Below, piece by piece: positions 44,499 through 56,529 of a DNA stretch of 64,000 nucleotides. This DNA comes from Ophiobolus disseminans. Lineage: Eukaryota; Ascomycota; Dothideomycetes; Pleosporales; Phaeosphaeriaceae. Within the stretch, counting starts at the first letter, position 1; each line of letters begins with the position of its first letter. Location of the stretch: the NCBI GenBank assembly GCA_010093685.1, contig MU006236.1, forward strand, positions 773,068-837,067, in the 5' to 3' direction. Made by a program: the position numbers and the translations under genes. A model generated the notes under the pieces. It ran no database searches and was not told where the DNA came from. It saw nothing but the letters and a program-made list of their open reading frames with translations.

Positions 44499-47400
44499 AT
44501 GGCTGCCCAGACGAACGGCCGGGCGAAGAAGCCCAAGAAAACCACCTCCAACGGCACGCTAAATGGCGGCCTTAACGGTAGCCTCAATGGCAGCGCCAAC
44601 GGCCATATGAACGGCCACGCCGACAAGCAGCTCTCAACCACACGGTCAACGAGGAGACCGCGAAGAAGCATGACGGGAGCGCTGACGAGCGTGGTTGCAC
44701 GGTACGTGATACACACGCCTGAAGCATCTCGCGGAACTTTCAGGTTGTCTCTGGCGACTTGGAAATTCTGTGAGGACATCTAGGACGGCAGGAACGTGCT
44801 AACGATTTTAGACTCATGACCTGGTACCTCATCATCACGCTGATCTTCCGGTGCCCTTCCTCCCTGACAAAGCTCGATGACTCGTCCTCACGCGTGTGCA
44901 AGCCCTATCTACAGGCCCGCTCATATGCGGCGCCATACCTCGATCCCTACTACCAGGCCTACGCGGCGCCCTACGTCGAGAAGGTCAAGCCATACACCGA
45001 TCGCCTTGAGAAGCAGGTCTATACCCCAGCTGCAAAGTTCACGGCCGACAAATACGCGACCTATGGCGCACACAGGGTAGAACAGGCCAAGAAATACACG
45101 AACTCCCAGTGGGACAAGTCGGTTCGGCCGCAGATCCAGGTTGCCCAAAGCAAAGTCCAGGGCCAGTATGACCAGTACCTCGGACCTCACGTCAAGACTG
45201 CGTCCACTGCCGCTGCCCCGTACTACGAGCAGACAAAGGCCAGCCTAGAAGAAATCTACCATCTCTCGGTGCTGCCCGCGTACGAGGCCTCTCTGCCGTA
45301 CCTGCGCAAGGCCCATGCCCAGGGCAACCACATTGTGGTCGATTTCATCTTTCCCTATGTCCGCGCAGGAAAGGACGCGACCTTGGCCTTTCTGATGAGG
45401 ACAGTATGGCCCCAAGTGCGTGTGCTCTACGGAGACAACGTCGAGCCGCAATTGGTGCGCATCTCAGAGCGACTGGGCCGTTACCGCGATCAGCAGAAGG
45501 TTGAGTCTGTGGTCGACGCCATCGAGTCTCAATCCACCTTTGCCACCGAGTCCACCAAAATTGTCCCCACTATCGCTGCGTCAGGCGCATCGTCTGCAGC
45601 CCCTAGCCCCTCCACCAAGGCTGGCTGGGGTGTTTTTGATGACTTCTTTGGAGGTGAATCTAGCACAGCCTCCAGCGATGTCCAAACCTCGTCGACCGCA
45701 ACTAGACGCAAGGAACCTCAACCCACGGGTGAGGAGCTCAAAGCACAGCTTAACGAGGATCTCCGAAAGTGGCAGAGCAAGTTTGCCACGGCCGCCGACA
45801 AGGGCGCTGAGGACCTGGAACAACGCGTAGCCGAGCTCACAAAGCGTCAGGTCGAGAGTGGCGTCAAGGGGCATGGCCAGGCTCTCGTTGTGAAGCTGGA
45901 AGAGACTGCCGACTCCACAGTTGCGAGTCTCAAGAGCTACATCAAGCGCACCGTGGAGTCGGTCCCTGAAGACGCCAGCGAAAAGGACTTGGAGGCAGCC
46001 CACGAGAAGTGCAGTACAAAGGTTCGCGAGCTTGGCCTTGCCGTTAAAGACCGTGCTCAAGACGTCCGCACATGGAAAGCATCCTACGACCAAGAAACCG
46101 ATGGTCTGGTACAGGCAGCCGTCAAGAGCACGGTAGAAGTGCTCGAAAAGATCCACGGCCTGGGTCTCCAAGAGGTTGGTATGCGTTGGGCATGGCTGGA
46201 TGGAGTCACTTACAAGGACTGGCAAAACTACCACAAGCTCCGTAACACCCTCACCGAGTGGCAGGCCGAAGTTGAAGCAGTCGGATCTAGACACGATGGC
46301 CTAAGAGACGCTCATACAGCGGCGAAGAAGCTTGAAGATGACGCAATGGACATCTCCGCCCGCATGGTGAACGAGCTCATCCGGCTCAAAGACGTCGCCA
46401 AATGGAAGCTGTGGGCCCATGACGCATCTGACGACTTTACAAACAAGGTCGTCCCAGCCCGTCTGTTCAAGGCTGCCCAAGACGCCTCGTCTCAGGTCTC
46501 TGAGGCTATCCAGGGCTCATCAACGCCAGTCAGTGAAAGCGTCGCCTCTTCGGTCAGCTCTGCATCATCTCAAGCCTCCGAGGCTGTCCAGGCTATACCA
46601 TCGCAGGCTGCGGGCGCTCTCAGCAGTGCCTCATCTCGGGCCTCATCCCAAGTCTCCGAGGCTATCCACGGTTCCTCGACCCCCTTGAGCGAGAGCGCAG
46701 CGTCTTCAGTCAAGTCAGTCGCCTCTCAGGCCTCCAGTGCTATCGTCGGCAGCGATACACCCCTCGTTAAGAGCGTTGCTTCTTCCGTTTCGTCCAAGGC
46801 ATCCGCAGCGTACGATTCGCCCAAGAAGGTATGGGGTGGTGCGAATGCCCAGGTCCTCGCGGAGGCCAAACAGGTCATTTTCGACGAGCCCCTTGATGGC
46901 GACGACGACGACGACGACGACAATGTCGCGAAGTATTCCAGCAAGCTCCAAAACGTCGTAGCCGATGCTGGCGATCGCGCCGCAGATCTGAGCCGCGCAG
47001 TGAGCGAAGCTCTCTTGGGTGCGACCAAGACTCAAGGAAGCGTCGAATCCGCCACCTCCCTTGCAGCCGACCAATACCAGCGAGCCTTGGCCGCCGCGTC
47101 CAGCGTCCTCTATGGCACCGAACAACCTGTTGTTGAGAGTGCTACGAGCGTCGCATCAGAGCGTTTCGCCCAAGCCGTCACGGCCGCGTCGTACGCCATC
47201 TATGGGACGCCCACGCCGACGGCGATCATCCGGACCGTCCAGATCCAGGTACGTAACCCTGTTAGATGTGCCTGGCTGTCCTCGCACTAGTTTGATTGTC
47301 AGATGTAGCCCTAAAATTTTGCGAAGTGCATCAGGTCTACCTAAAGTACATGCTAACACCCCATTTAGGCAAGCTCCCGCTACAGCGAGGCTCTCCGCCT

Positions 47401-49078
47401 GGCCACTGAACAGTATGAGAACGCCAAGTCGCAGGTCTCCATTCTTGCCTCTGGAACACCGAAACCCGCCCATGAGTCTCTATTGGCGTACATGGAGAAG
47501 GCGTACTCCGACTCCGTGAGCGGTGCCAACGACCGCTTGCAGGCTGCCCTACAGTACACCGATTCAGTGAAGAGCTATGCGGCAGGTCCTACTCAGGGTT
47601 ACTTCGAGTCGGTGTCGTCAATCGCAGCGTCGCGACTATCGTCAGGACTCAGCCAAGCCTCCGCCCAGTACGCTCAGCCCACTGGTGTCTCCGGCCAGTA
47701 CTATGCAGCCGTTGGTCTAGCGCACGCCCGTTACTCCGAATTTGTAGGCGCCGCGTCGAGCGCCGTATATGGTGCCCAACAGGGCACCGTGGAGTCACTT
47801 GCCTCCGTGGCCTCCGCCTCCGCAGCCTCTGTTGCCTCTATCATCTCTGGATCCGCGCAGTCGGCCGCGGCCAACGCGCAGGCAGCGGGCCAATCTGTTG
47901 CCTCCCAAGTCAGCTCTGGCGTCATTGGCTCCGAGACACCTTGGGCAGAGTCAATTGCATCCCAGGCCAGCGTCAACTGGGATGCTGTTATCGCCAAGGC
48001 CAGCGACCAAGTCTATGGTAAGTGGTCCGTCAAGGTAGTCCTGAATGCCCTCGCGCGATTTTTGGGAACTAATCGAAAACCTGAAAACGTCGCGAGGATA
48101 TACAGAACGTTCTAGACCTTGGTATTCGTCCTGTTCACTGCTAACTTTGACACAGGCAAACCCACGCCATGGGCGGAGTCAGTGTACTCACAAGCTGGAT
48201 CGTACGGTGCCCAGGCCACTGCGGTTGCTGCAAAGCAGTACGCGGATGTCCAGGCACTCCTCTCAGAACTAGTCGTCGGTAAGGAGCCAGCGTTCACTGA
48301 AAGTATCATGGATCGCTTCAGCTCTGTGTATTACACGGGCGTTCCGGCCGCTGTACAGTCAGTACAATCGTACGCTGGTGACAGTTATGAGTCGGTAACA
48401 TCATACGCTGGTGACAGTTACGGCTCCGCGAGCTCCATCGCCGCGGATGCCTTCGCGTCGGCGTCGTCAGTTGTCAGCTCCATCTTCACCCCGCCCGCTG
48501 CTATCGAGACAATCCTCAGCCAGGCCAGTGCGCAACTAGATGCTGCCGTCGGCAGCGCCTCTATAGCGGTCTATGGAACACCGAAGGGCGCTGCGGAACA
48601 GGCTAGCTCCTCCGTGGCCAGCGCCTACGCGTCAATCCAGTCGCAAGTCAGCGAGAAAATCTACGGCTCTCAGCAGGTGCAGGATAGTTTCACGGCCGCA
48701 GCGGCCAGCGCCCAAGCGGCCATTAGCGAGGCAATTTTCGGTACGCCTACCGCGACCAACTACGCTGCGTCCGTCACAAACAGCGCCGGCAACGTCTACT
48801 CCTCCATCTCCTCGGTCGCCAGCGAGAACGCCGACTATGCGTACTCCGCCGCGAGCGAGCAGGCTTCCAAGGTGGCCTCCGCCGCCAGCTCAGCCATCTA
48901 CGGCCCCGAGCAGGGCGCCTTGGAGTCGGCCAGCAGCCGAATTGCCCTCGCCGTCGAGGCGGCAAACTCGCGTATCAGCGAGATGTATGCCGAGGCCTCC
49001 AAGGGCGCCGAAGGAGCCGCCAGCAGCGTCTCAAGTGCCGCGGCGCAGGCCACACAGCGCGTGCGGGACGAGTTGTAA
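44499..49078 (+). CDS. Ala/Ser-rich tandem-repeat protein with N-terminal membrane anchor, four exons
   Basis: Predicted 1403 residues. Exons are 44499-44701, 44812-47248, 47369-48017 and 48156-49078; all phases agree and introns carry GCTAAC branch sites. The N terminus is Asn/Gly-rich (GTLNGGLNGSLNGSANGH), then one hydrophobic segment (LMTWYLIITLIFRC, about 69-82). A Tyr/Pro/Ala-rich region follows (SYAAPYLDPYYQAYAAPYVE), then a long helical domain (about 300-630, with GLQEVGMRWAWLDGVTYKDW). From about residue 640 to the end there are repeated units of the type SxxIYGTPTPxxESVASxAS, followed by amphipathic A/S-rich helices. Seven Asp codons in a row occur at about 46903-46923. Related fungal proteins are common. 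I see no homeodomain or other DNA-binding motif. The repeats suggest an apolipoprotein- or perilipin-like amphipathic surface, but this is inference. Confidence 0.8.
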
Positions 49079-49786
49079 ATCCGGTGCACTATGCTTCCTG
49101 TTGGTGCCGCGAATCCATACAGGCCTCACTATCGCATACCAGTGCCTCCGCACACTTTCCATGGACTGCGCGTGCGAGACCGTCTCAGGGCACACGGTCG
49201 AGCCAAGCGACATCTGTACACCATCGATGTTGACTATGCGGATCCCTTCAGCCCTCTGTATTGCAACATCCGCGTATGACCATCTCCCCACACATACGCA
49301 CATTACCGCATTGGACCCTCCCCCTTCCCGACATCACCCCCAGTATCACTCTCTTCACACATCCTCGAGCACGCATCGACGGTAAGACGATGTGTATGTA
49401 GCTACGACACCTGTTTGTTTTTTCAATGGGATCTATTCTTTCTCGATGGGATCTCCTCCGTAGTTAATGTCTGTATCTTTAGCCTGTTAGTTTGACTGCT
49501 CTGGGTGCAGTAAGATAGGATGAATATACCCCTTTCGCTTTCATGAAGTGGATGTGCGTGATTGTGATTCTTTTCATTCATGTGTTTGTTCGATGGTGCT
49601 ACATAATTCCGCTCTCATGACTCGCCTCAGCGAATGTAAAGACAATGCTATCGCTAATGTTGGTATCCTTCGCAATTTGCTGTTCAACTGTACACTGTAC
49701 ATCCTCGCTATCAATTCGAGTTGCTAGACCAATCCAAAACGCCCATTTATGCAAGTCCGTTGTCATATCCCCGACTCAGCCGTAAT
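49079..49786. other. Convergent intergenic, no gene seen
   Basis: 3' flanks of the repeat-protein gene (+) and the single-TM gene (-). Includes T-rich stretches near 49.4-49.6 kb typical of 3' UTR/polyadenylation DNA. Confidence 0.45.
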
Positions 49787-51415
49787 CTAGTCGCTGTCAC
49801 TCAAGCTGTCCCTCCTTCCTACAGCCCTGACACCGCCCCTGCGATACCCGTCCATCACATCACGCCCGCCCCGTGGCCTTGGCGCACCGACCTGGCTGAC
49901 GCTATCATGTGGACTCACGCTCGCAGTGGCGGTAGATGACAAGCCGGGAATGTGGCATGGGTAGCTCATGTGACCCTGCGAATCACCGTTGGTAGCCGTG
50001 AAGATGTCGCTGGGAGGCGCGGCGGTGTACCCGGAGCGCGAAGGACGCGCAGACTGGGAGGTGCGGTTGCGCTTTTGGGGAGACTGTGACTGGGGACGGG
50101 AACGTGCGCCCTGAGGACGTTCACCTTGGGGACGCTCGCCACGAGGACGGGAGGTAGTGCGAGATGCACGGTCTTGCTTTGCGGCAGCGTAGACGGCTGG
50201 GTCGGCGTTGGGGCGGTAGTCGGAGTAGTAGCTCGACTCAATGTCGTTGGACTGGGCAACAGAGGGGGCAGCGGCACGAGTGCGGTGTTGGTTGGGGCTC
50301 GTGTCAGTGTATGCGGCTGAGTAGACGGTGTTGGTGTCGTCTCCAGTGGTGAACGAGTAGGCGGCAGAAGGAGGAGCGCGGCGAGGCTTGGACTGGGTCT
50401 TGGGTTGGGGCTGGGGCTTCTCAGGGGTGCCGGCTTCAGATGGAGCGGTGTACTCGGTGTAGGCGGGTCCAGTGTATTCGGTGAGGGGACGGTTGACTTC
50501 AGCCATTTCAGGGGCCTCGGAGGGTGCAATCACGGACTTTGTCTTCTTGGCTACCCGCTGTGCGTCCTTTACACGCTTCGCTTCAGCCTTCTGCTCTTCC
50601 TTGCGAGACTTGGCTTCGGCGGCGGCGACACGAGCAGCGTCCTTCTCGGCGGCCTTGGCCTTCTTCATGCGCTCCCTAGCACGCATCTCCTTAGCCTTGG
50701 CCTCCTTCTTGGGGTCCTTCTTCTCTTCCTTCTTGACAAGCGGTGCGCTGGAGACTTGGGAGCCGAGTTCAGATGGTTGAGAGCCGGAATAGTCGGTGTA
50801 GAGGCCATCCGCTTGACGGTTGAGGCCGCCCACGCGGGCAGGCTTCTCGTGGCGGTAGTTGCGGAGTTCGGGGTCGTTGTAGTCGTTGGTGTTGTCGCGG
50901 CGGCTCTTCTTCTCCTTACGTACACGGCCGTCTCCTCCACGGAGGCCACCCTTGCCCTCTTCGGCGTCGCGGTACTCGTTGGCGTCGGCGCTTGTGCCGG
51001 TCTCGTCGGTGTAGCCAATGCTGGTCGGGGCACCGTAGCTGCCTCCGTGGACGACACTACCTCCACCTAGCCTCGTGCTCTTGGTAGCGTTGGACAGTGT
51101 CTTGCCATCGGGGCCCTTGCGACGCATGACAGTAGACTTGTAGTCCTCCCAGTCGTCCTTGCGCCACTTGAAGCCGCCGTTCTTGGCCCAGAAGAAGAAC
51201 CAGATGGCCATGAGGGTCATACCGACGGCGATGAGGGCAAAGAGGACCTGGAAGCCGGGGCCTTTGAGGTCGTCGGGTTTCCGTGAGCCGGCTGCAGCGA
51301 GCTGCTTGTAAATGTTGTCGGCCCGCTTAACGACCGTCTTTGCAATGGACATGTCGCGGACGGCCATGGGCGAGAGCGCAGCCTCTTCGGGCGAGAGTTC
51401 GGGATGGGGCGCCAT
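49787..51415 (-). CDS. Conserved fungal single-TM protein, function unknown
   Basis: 542 residues, start MAPHPELSPEEAALSPM. A conserved N-terminal helix (MSIAKTVVKRADNIYKQL, about 22-39) is followed by one TM segment at about 54-77 (GFQVLFALIAVGMTLMAIWF) and the motif KWRKDDWEDYKSTVMRRKGPDGKTLSNATKSTKLGG-like. The remainder is charged and disordered: a Lys/Glu/Ala helix (about 230-300) and Tyr-Thr-Asp repeats (YTDYSG, YTEYTAPSE). A weak in-frame intron is possible near 49.9-50.0 kb, which would remove the SYPCHIPGLSS segment. The family is common in filamentous fungi, but I know no established role. Confidence 0.75.
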   Translation of the reverse strand: MAPHPELSPEEAALSPMAVRDMSIAKTVVKRADNIYKQLAAAGSRKPDDLKGPGFQVLFALIAVGMTLMAIWFFFWAKNGGFKWRKDDWEDYKSTVMRRKGPDGKTLSNATKSTRLGGGSVVHGGSYGAPTSIGYTDETGTSADANEYRDAEEGKGGLRGGDGRVRKEKKSRRDNTNDYNDPELRNYRHEKPARVGGLNRQADGLYTDYSGSQPSELGSQVSSAPLVKKEEKKDPKKEAKAKEMRARERMKKAKAAEKDAARVAAAEAKSRKEEQKAEAKRVKDAQRVAKKTKSVIAPSEAPEMAEVNRPLTEYTGPAYTEYTAPSEAGTPEKPQPQPKTQSKPRRAPPSAAYSFTTGDDTNTVYSAAYTDTSPNQHRTRAAAPSVAQSNDIESSYYSDYRPNADPAVYAAAKQDRASRTTSRPRGERPQGERPQGARSRPQSQSPQKRNRTSQSARPSRSGYTAAPPSDIFTATNGDSQGHMSYPCHIPGLSSTATASVSPHDSVSQVGAPRPRGGRDVMDGYRRGGVRAVGRRDSLSDSD

Positions 51416-52224
51416 GGCGGGCGGAATGTGTGCGTGTGCAACCCAAGCAGTTGCAGAGATTCGAGGTATCGGTCGATGACAGCGAGTGCAACTGGCGATA
51501 TAGTCAGGTTGTGATCGGTAGTAATGTGGGTAGAGTGTGTGGTATGGGGAGGGAGTGGCTCCCGGTACTTTTGGTTGATGTTTCTGAGCGTGTAGTGGAG
51601 TGGGCTGGTGAGAATCGGGGTGGCTGAAGAGAAGAGGTTGGGAGCGACGTCACCCAAACAAACCGCTGCCACGGGCAACCACACCCCTGCCCATCACAAC
51701 CACGACACGTCAATTAGCAACGGAACACCATGATTCGAGCATCACCTTATTGAGTATCAGATTGGGCTTTTTCAGAAAGAACGTTTTCGGCTTCGGACCT
51801 GATGCTACTGGTCGGTGTCGTTTTGCGCCGCCCTCTGCCAGACGTCTCCATAGCATCCGTGATCAAGCCACACGCACGTTGACAATGGCAAATCTGCCTT
51901 CCGTTCATGATAATCTTTCGCACGCAGAGATGCATGCGAATCTCAACCACCGTCTACTCTTTATCGAGATTGGCCAATCATACAGTAATCGCCACATTGA
52001 CATGGAGGATTCCTGCAGGGCGTCGGACTAGTCCTTGGAAGGCGTCCTGCGCTGAACATTGATTGCTGCTCCAAAACGTATATCTTGTCACATTCTCAAT
52101 TAATCATAGAATCTGGGACACAACAAACAAATCTCGAGTACTTTCCACAATCGCAACCACATTCGATATCTTTCAACATTAGACCTGAGCCTTGAACAGC
52201 AGACACACTTGAGTTCTAAAGCAG
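51416..52224. promoter_or_regulatory. Divergent promoter region, single-TM gene and MFS gene
   Basis: 809 bp between divergent starts. The right 150 bp form an A/C-rich leader before the MFS start codon. No ORF with family signal. Confidence 0.45.
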
Positions 52225-53931
52225 ATGGCCACCACTACAGAAACGGTCACCGCGATCGAGCTGGTCGAGCTGCAACCCCATCCAGAAGCCACAGCTCGCG
52301 CACCGTCCATTCAACCTGCCAGGACGTCCCTCGAGACTGCAATCGACAATAGCAGCAATTTTGACCCTGAGTCTCCACTAAATCACCAAACCCAGCAGTT
52401 GTCCAACCTCCGGATCGGCCTCGCCATCTCTACACCTTCCTTCGTCAGCTTCCTAGCAAGCTTTACCAATGGCCTCATCACCCTGGGTCTCCCGGTGATT
52501 GCGCGCTCCATCACCCTCGAGCGCTCACTATACCTCTGGCCCTCCTCAGTCTACGGCCTCACCTCTGGCGCCGCGCTCTTGATAGCAGGCTCTATTGCTG
52601 ATATCGTGGGCGCTAAACCTGTCGAACTCGCTGGCATCACTCTTCTTGGCATCATGGCACTAGCTTGCGGTTTCGCAACCAGTGGAGCGCAGCTCGTTGC
52701 CTTCCGTGCACTGCAAGGTGTTGCGCTGGCCATGCATCTCCCTGCGTCAGTAGCCATCATTGCCGGTGCTGTACCGTCTGGGAGGGCAAGAAACCTTGGT
52801 TTTGCATGCTTGGGCTTCAGTATGACCATGGGATTTGCGATCGGCCTTGTGCTCAATGGTGTTATCATCGAGCGAGCAGGGTGGCGCGTGGGCTTCTACC
52901 TCTCGGGTGGATGCACTCTTGCCGTTGCCGTGGCAGCTCTATGGACAGTTCCGAACGTGAAGGCCGAGCAGAAGATTGGGGCAGTAGCCATGTTCAGGAA
53001 GGTATGCATGGAAATTGACTGGATTGGGGGTCTGATATCGAGTGCTGGATTAGCAATCTTGGCCTACGTTTTGGCGTAAGCACATTCATTCTATCACATC
53101 TTCACAGCCAGCTAACAGTCTCTCAGCATCCTCAGCGCTGACCTGACCTCTATCCACTCCGCCCAGACTGCCACACTTCTAACCATCAGCATAGTCCTCC
53201 TTGTCGCCTTTCCCCTCTGGATGCACCACCGCACATCGAATGGCAAACCAGCTCTCATCCCTAACAAACTCTGGCGCAACCTCCCCTTCAGCGCTACTTG
53301 TATCATGGTAGGCCTCACGTCCGGCGTCGTGAACTCCATCGAGCTGTTCTCCTCCCTCTACTTCCAGGAGATTCAGCACGCCTCCACCCTTACGACCTCC
53401 CTCTATCTCCTTCCCAATTCGGGCACCGGCGTCCTCATCAGCGTTGCAGTCGGCTTCTTCGTGCACCGCATCACGGCGCGCTGGCTTATTGCTGGCAGCG
53501 CAATGATAGGCGCGGCGAGTCCGATGTTCATGGCGCTCATGGATCCCGCGTGGAGCTACTGGTATCTCGCTTTCTGGGCGCAAATATGCGCTCCCTTCTC
53601 GGCGGACATGCTGGCTACCGTGGGGTTGATTATCGTTTCAGACAGTTTTCCTGAGGAGACACAAGCGCTGGCTGGGGCGGTCTTCAATACCGTTGCGCAG
53701 TTCGGGATGAGTCTAGGCATGGGGAGTTGTCAGGTTGTGGCGTTGGGGGTGCAGGGTCAAAGCGCTGGCGGAGGGGGCCATGGAGGGGCGTTTGAAGACA
53801 AGGATGACGGAGCGTTGTTGAAGGGTTATCGGGCGAGTTATTGGTTGATGTTCGCGTATACGGTGGTTATTGGCGCTGTTGCAATGGTTGGTTTGAAGAA
53901 AGTGGGCAAGGTGGGATTGAAGAGGGAATAG
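52225..53931 (+). CDS. Major facilitator superfamily transporter, DHA2-like, two exons
   Basis: Predicted 551 residues. Exons are 52225-53075 and 53127-53931; the 51-nt intron starts GTAAGC, has a GCTAAC branch site and ends CTCAG, splitting an Ala codon. An N-terminal cytosolic tail of about 60 residues is followed by about 12-14 TM segments. Signatures include GSIADIVGAKPVELAG (loop 2-3 motif A region), FRALQGVALAMHLPASVAII and GFAIGLVLNGVIIERAGWRVGFY (motif C-like and the conserved GWR). The second half has PNSGTGVLISVAVGFFVHRI, PFSADMLATVGLIIVSDSFP and a closing WLMFAYTVVIGAVAMVGL. This pattern fits proton-antiport drug or metabolite exporters of the plasma membrane. Substrate unknown. 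Confidence 0.88.
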
Positions 53932-54804
53932 TGTATGCTGCCTATAGTTCCGTTGGTATCAATCTGACAGGGGTATCAGGTGTAATTATTGCAAAAAGCC
54001 TTCAGACCATCTCCCACTCCCTCTCCGACGCCCTCCACGCGACCCTCACGCCCCAATAAAACACCACCCCACCCCAAAAGTGCACATTCTACCTCAGAAT
54101 CTTCCTCCGCACGCCCTATTCCTTCCACGTAACCCACGATCCATCACCAGCAGTGTGTCCGCCCCAGCGCTACTCCAGTACCGGGTCGAGGATATAGCAT
54201 GAGCTAAAGAGGTGGGCGAGAAGCTGGAACTCGACTGGTATCTTGCTTACGTCGGGATTGGGAGTAGAGAAGAAGCGGAGAGCGGCCGGGAGGTGGGCAT
54301 CGAGGGATGAGAGGTGGAGAGCGAGGGTGAGGAGGTAGGGGTGGAATGTATGCAGGAGGAGGCAGACATAGTCGAGGACGTCATTGAGGGTCAGCATTTC
54401 TCGTTGGGGGTCTCTTTGGTGTGGAGATGTGCTGAGTGGTGCGATACAATTATGTTGGAATTTGAAGAACACTCAGGTAGAGTACATGAAAATTTTGCTG
54501 CGTGGATGGTGACTTTAAGAGAGAATGCAGGAGCAGAAGTAGGTAGGAACGAAAGCAGACGTTCCTTGGTTCGCTCAAGGGTTCGAGTAGTACCATAGTC
54601 AAGAAAGAAGCCGTGACATGCTATATTGTAATTGCTGTTAATGAACCGCCTGAGGTACTTACCATTATTCATACGAAGCAGAATCCATAAACCCCAAAGT
54701 TTGGGTGGTTTTCGGAGTGATTTAGACACTGGTACGTTATAGATGCAGGGCATAATCATTGAACAACGTCCGACTACCCAGCACTGAGCACACTCTGATC
54801 TCCT
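53932..54804. other. Intergenic; possible small hydrophobic ORF at 54170-54397 (-)
   Basis: A minus-strand frame starting at 54397 (MLTLNDVLDYVCLLLHTFHP) encodes about 75 residues with hydrophobic helices and could be a real small gene, but it has no family resemblance. Otherwise no signal. Confidence 0.3.
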
Positions 54805-56390
54805 CTAATGCATCTCCGCCACCGTCGCCAGACTCTCTAAATCAATGTACCTTCCGAGCATGAAACTTGCTCCGATACGCTCGTATCTCCGCCGATATGA
54901 GATGCTGTACACGTCCTCTTTGACCAGCAACACGTAGTGTCTCCTTTCCTGCTCGGGACAATCGTCCTTTGATTTCGCGACAATAACACAATATGGCCGC
55001 TCTTCCATCGATTCTGCTGTTCTTTCAGTATCGTAGGTGAGTTTGACGTCTTCTCATAGGCTGTCGGCGACTGTTAAGGGCCTAATTGTTGCGGTGAGGA
55101 ACAATTCTTCGGATGTATATAATGAGGACGAAACCCCGATGCCATATTGAGGCCACTCTAGAGGTAGAATAATCTCATCTAACCAATGCGCGCTAGCGAA
55201 AGGTGGATCGACATAGTCGATGCCGCCCTCGTAGGCCATCCAGGACCAGCTTGGAACGCTGGAAGACCGATTGCGGAAGTCGGTACGCATGAAGTCCCGA
55301 GGGTCCACTTCTTCGCCTCGTTGCCACAATATGCTCCGATGGAATAGCTCCCCTCCCGGTCCATCGTCGAATATACCAACCCCTCTTTTCATGTTGAAAG
55401 TCCGGTGGAGACGGCTCTCCAGACCTGCGATTGCAATGGGTCGGTCAGAACTAGCTGTAAGTTGTAAACGTGAGTATTGTCTGAAAATACCATGGACATA
55501 TGCGATACGCATCGCACGATTGGCGTGCATGGATTTCGCGGGAAATTTGGGATCGCCGAGGAAGTCGGCCATATGGCTAGTGATCAAAACGTCAGCATTG
55601 ATGTTCGAGGATTGCCAAACTAGAGAGCCTTACTTGTGCATTCTAATAAGTGTTTCGCATCGTACACCCTCGCCGCACTCATATTAGACCTGGTTCTCCG
55701 CGAAGTAAATGGTCCGCCTCGCAAGCGCTCGCTCCTGGAGTATCCAGGCTCGACTGTTTAGGCCACCGTCAATGATGTCTCCTTGGAAAGCATCGATACA
55801 TTTAGAAACATAGAAATTTTGTTTCATGTTATCGGACCTGAAGGTGACTGCTTTCTGTTGTGGTCTCGGCCCAAGAAAGCCAGCCCATGAGTTACTCGTA
55901 CGACTAGCAGCCAGATCACAGTACGCTCCACTGAAGACAGCTTCCATTTTTGCTGCTTTGCGTTGAAAATCTCCGTTAGGGCCCTGAATTATGCACAAAG
56001 CGTCAATCCATATGTACGGCATACCAAGTGCTCGCGTGCTTGTCACGGCGTCGGCCAGCGTCTTGGGAAGGCTCTCTTCCGGGACAGTAACCAGGAAAGA
56101 CGCAAGATTATCAGGTAACGTTACAAAGTTGGTAGCAGTGCCCCAAATAAATGAGAGCGTTAGATATCGTGGATCGGAGATGAGAACTTTGCTAGTCTCG
56201 ACGAGACGAAGTCCGGGTGATCGAGAAGTCCCCACGTCAAGTAGTCGGGTTGGCAAACTATCCACAGTCGTAGGACAACCAGAGTGTGATTCATCGCACA
56301 GGCGAAAGAGCATCGGAGCCGGATTGTGGTAGTTCAGGGATGCCAATTTAAATGGTTGCCGAAGATTCAAGGCCTATTGCACATAAGTTA
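54805..56390 (-). pseudogene. HET (heterokaryon incompatibility) domain segment
   Basis: The frame entered after an acceptor at about 56372 reads LNLRQPFKLASLNYHN, then HET motifs: YLTLSFIWG, LPKTLADAVTSTRALGMPYI, WIDALCIIQ, GAYCDLAASRTSNSWAGFLG and SRAWILQERALARRTIYF. A TAA at 55684 interrupts just before YECGEGVRCETL, which is expected to continue the domain. A 57-nt intron 55577-55633 (GTAAGG, CTGAC branch, CTAG) then joins MADFLGDPKF onward in phase. A second stop (TGA, 55054) is followed in the same frame by 80 more coding-like codons, ending at 54805. Same-frame continuation past both stops is the evidence for decay. HET domains trigger incompatibility cell death in fungi. Confidence 0.75.
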
Positions 56391-56529
56391 GTATGACGAA
56401 AGGCTGGCATCAGCCCAAGTTTCAAGAGCGCCAATGAAACGACATGCAGTTAGTCTTTGTGACACCGTGCCGTCGAGCGACAAAGTGTTTAGAGAATTTG
56501 AGCCACTAAAACCAGAAGAGATGAATATC

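Noticed and set aside
44499..49078. Transcription-factor identity for the repeat protein
   Set aside because: I recall that fungal relatives sometimes carry a Hox-type name, but there is no homeodomain or other DNA-binding motif and the N terminus has a membrane segment.
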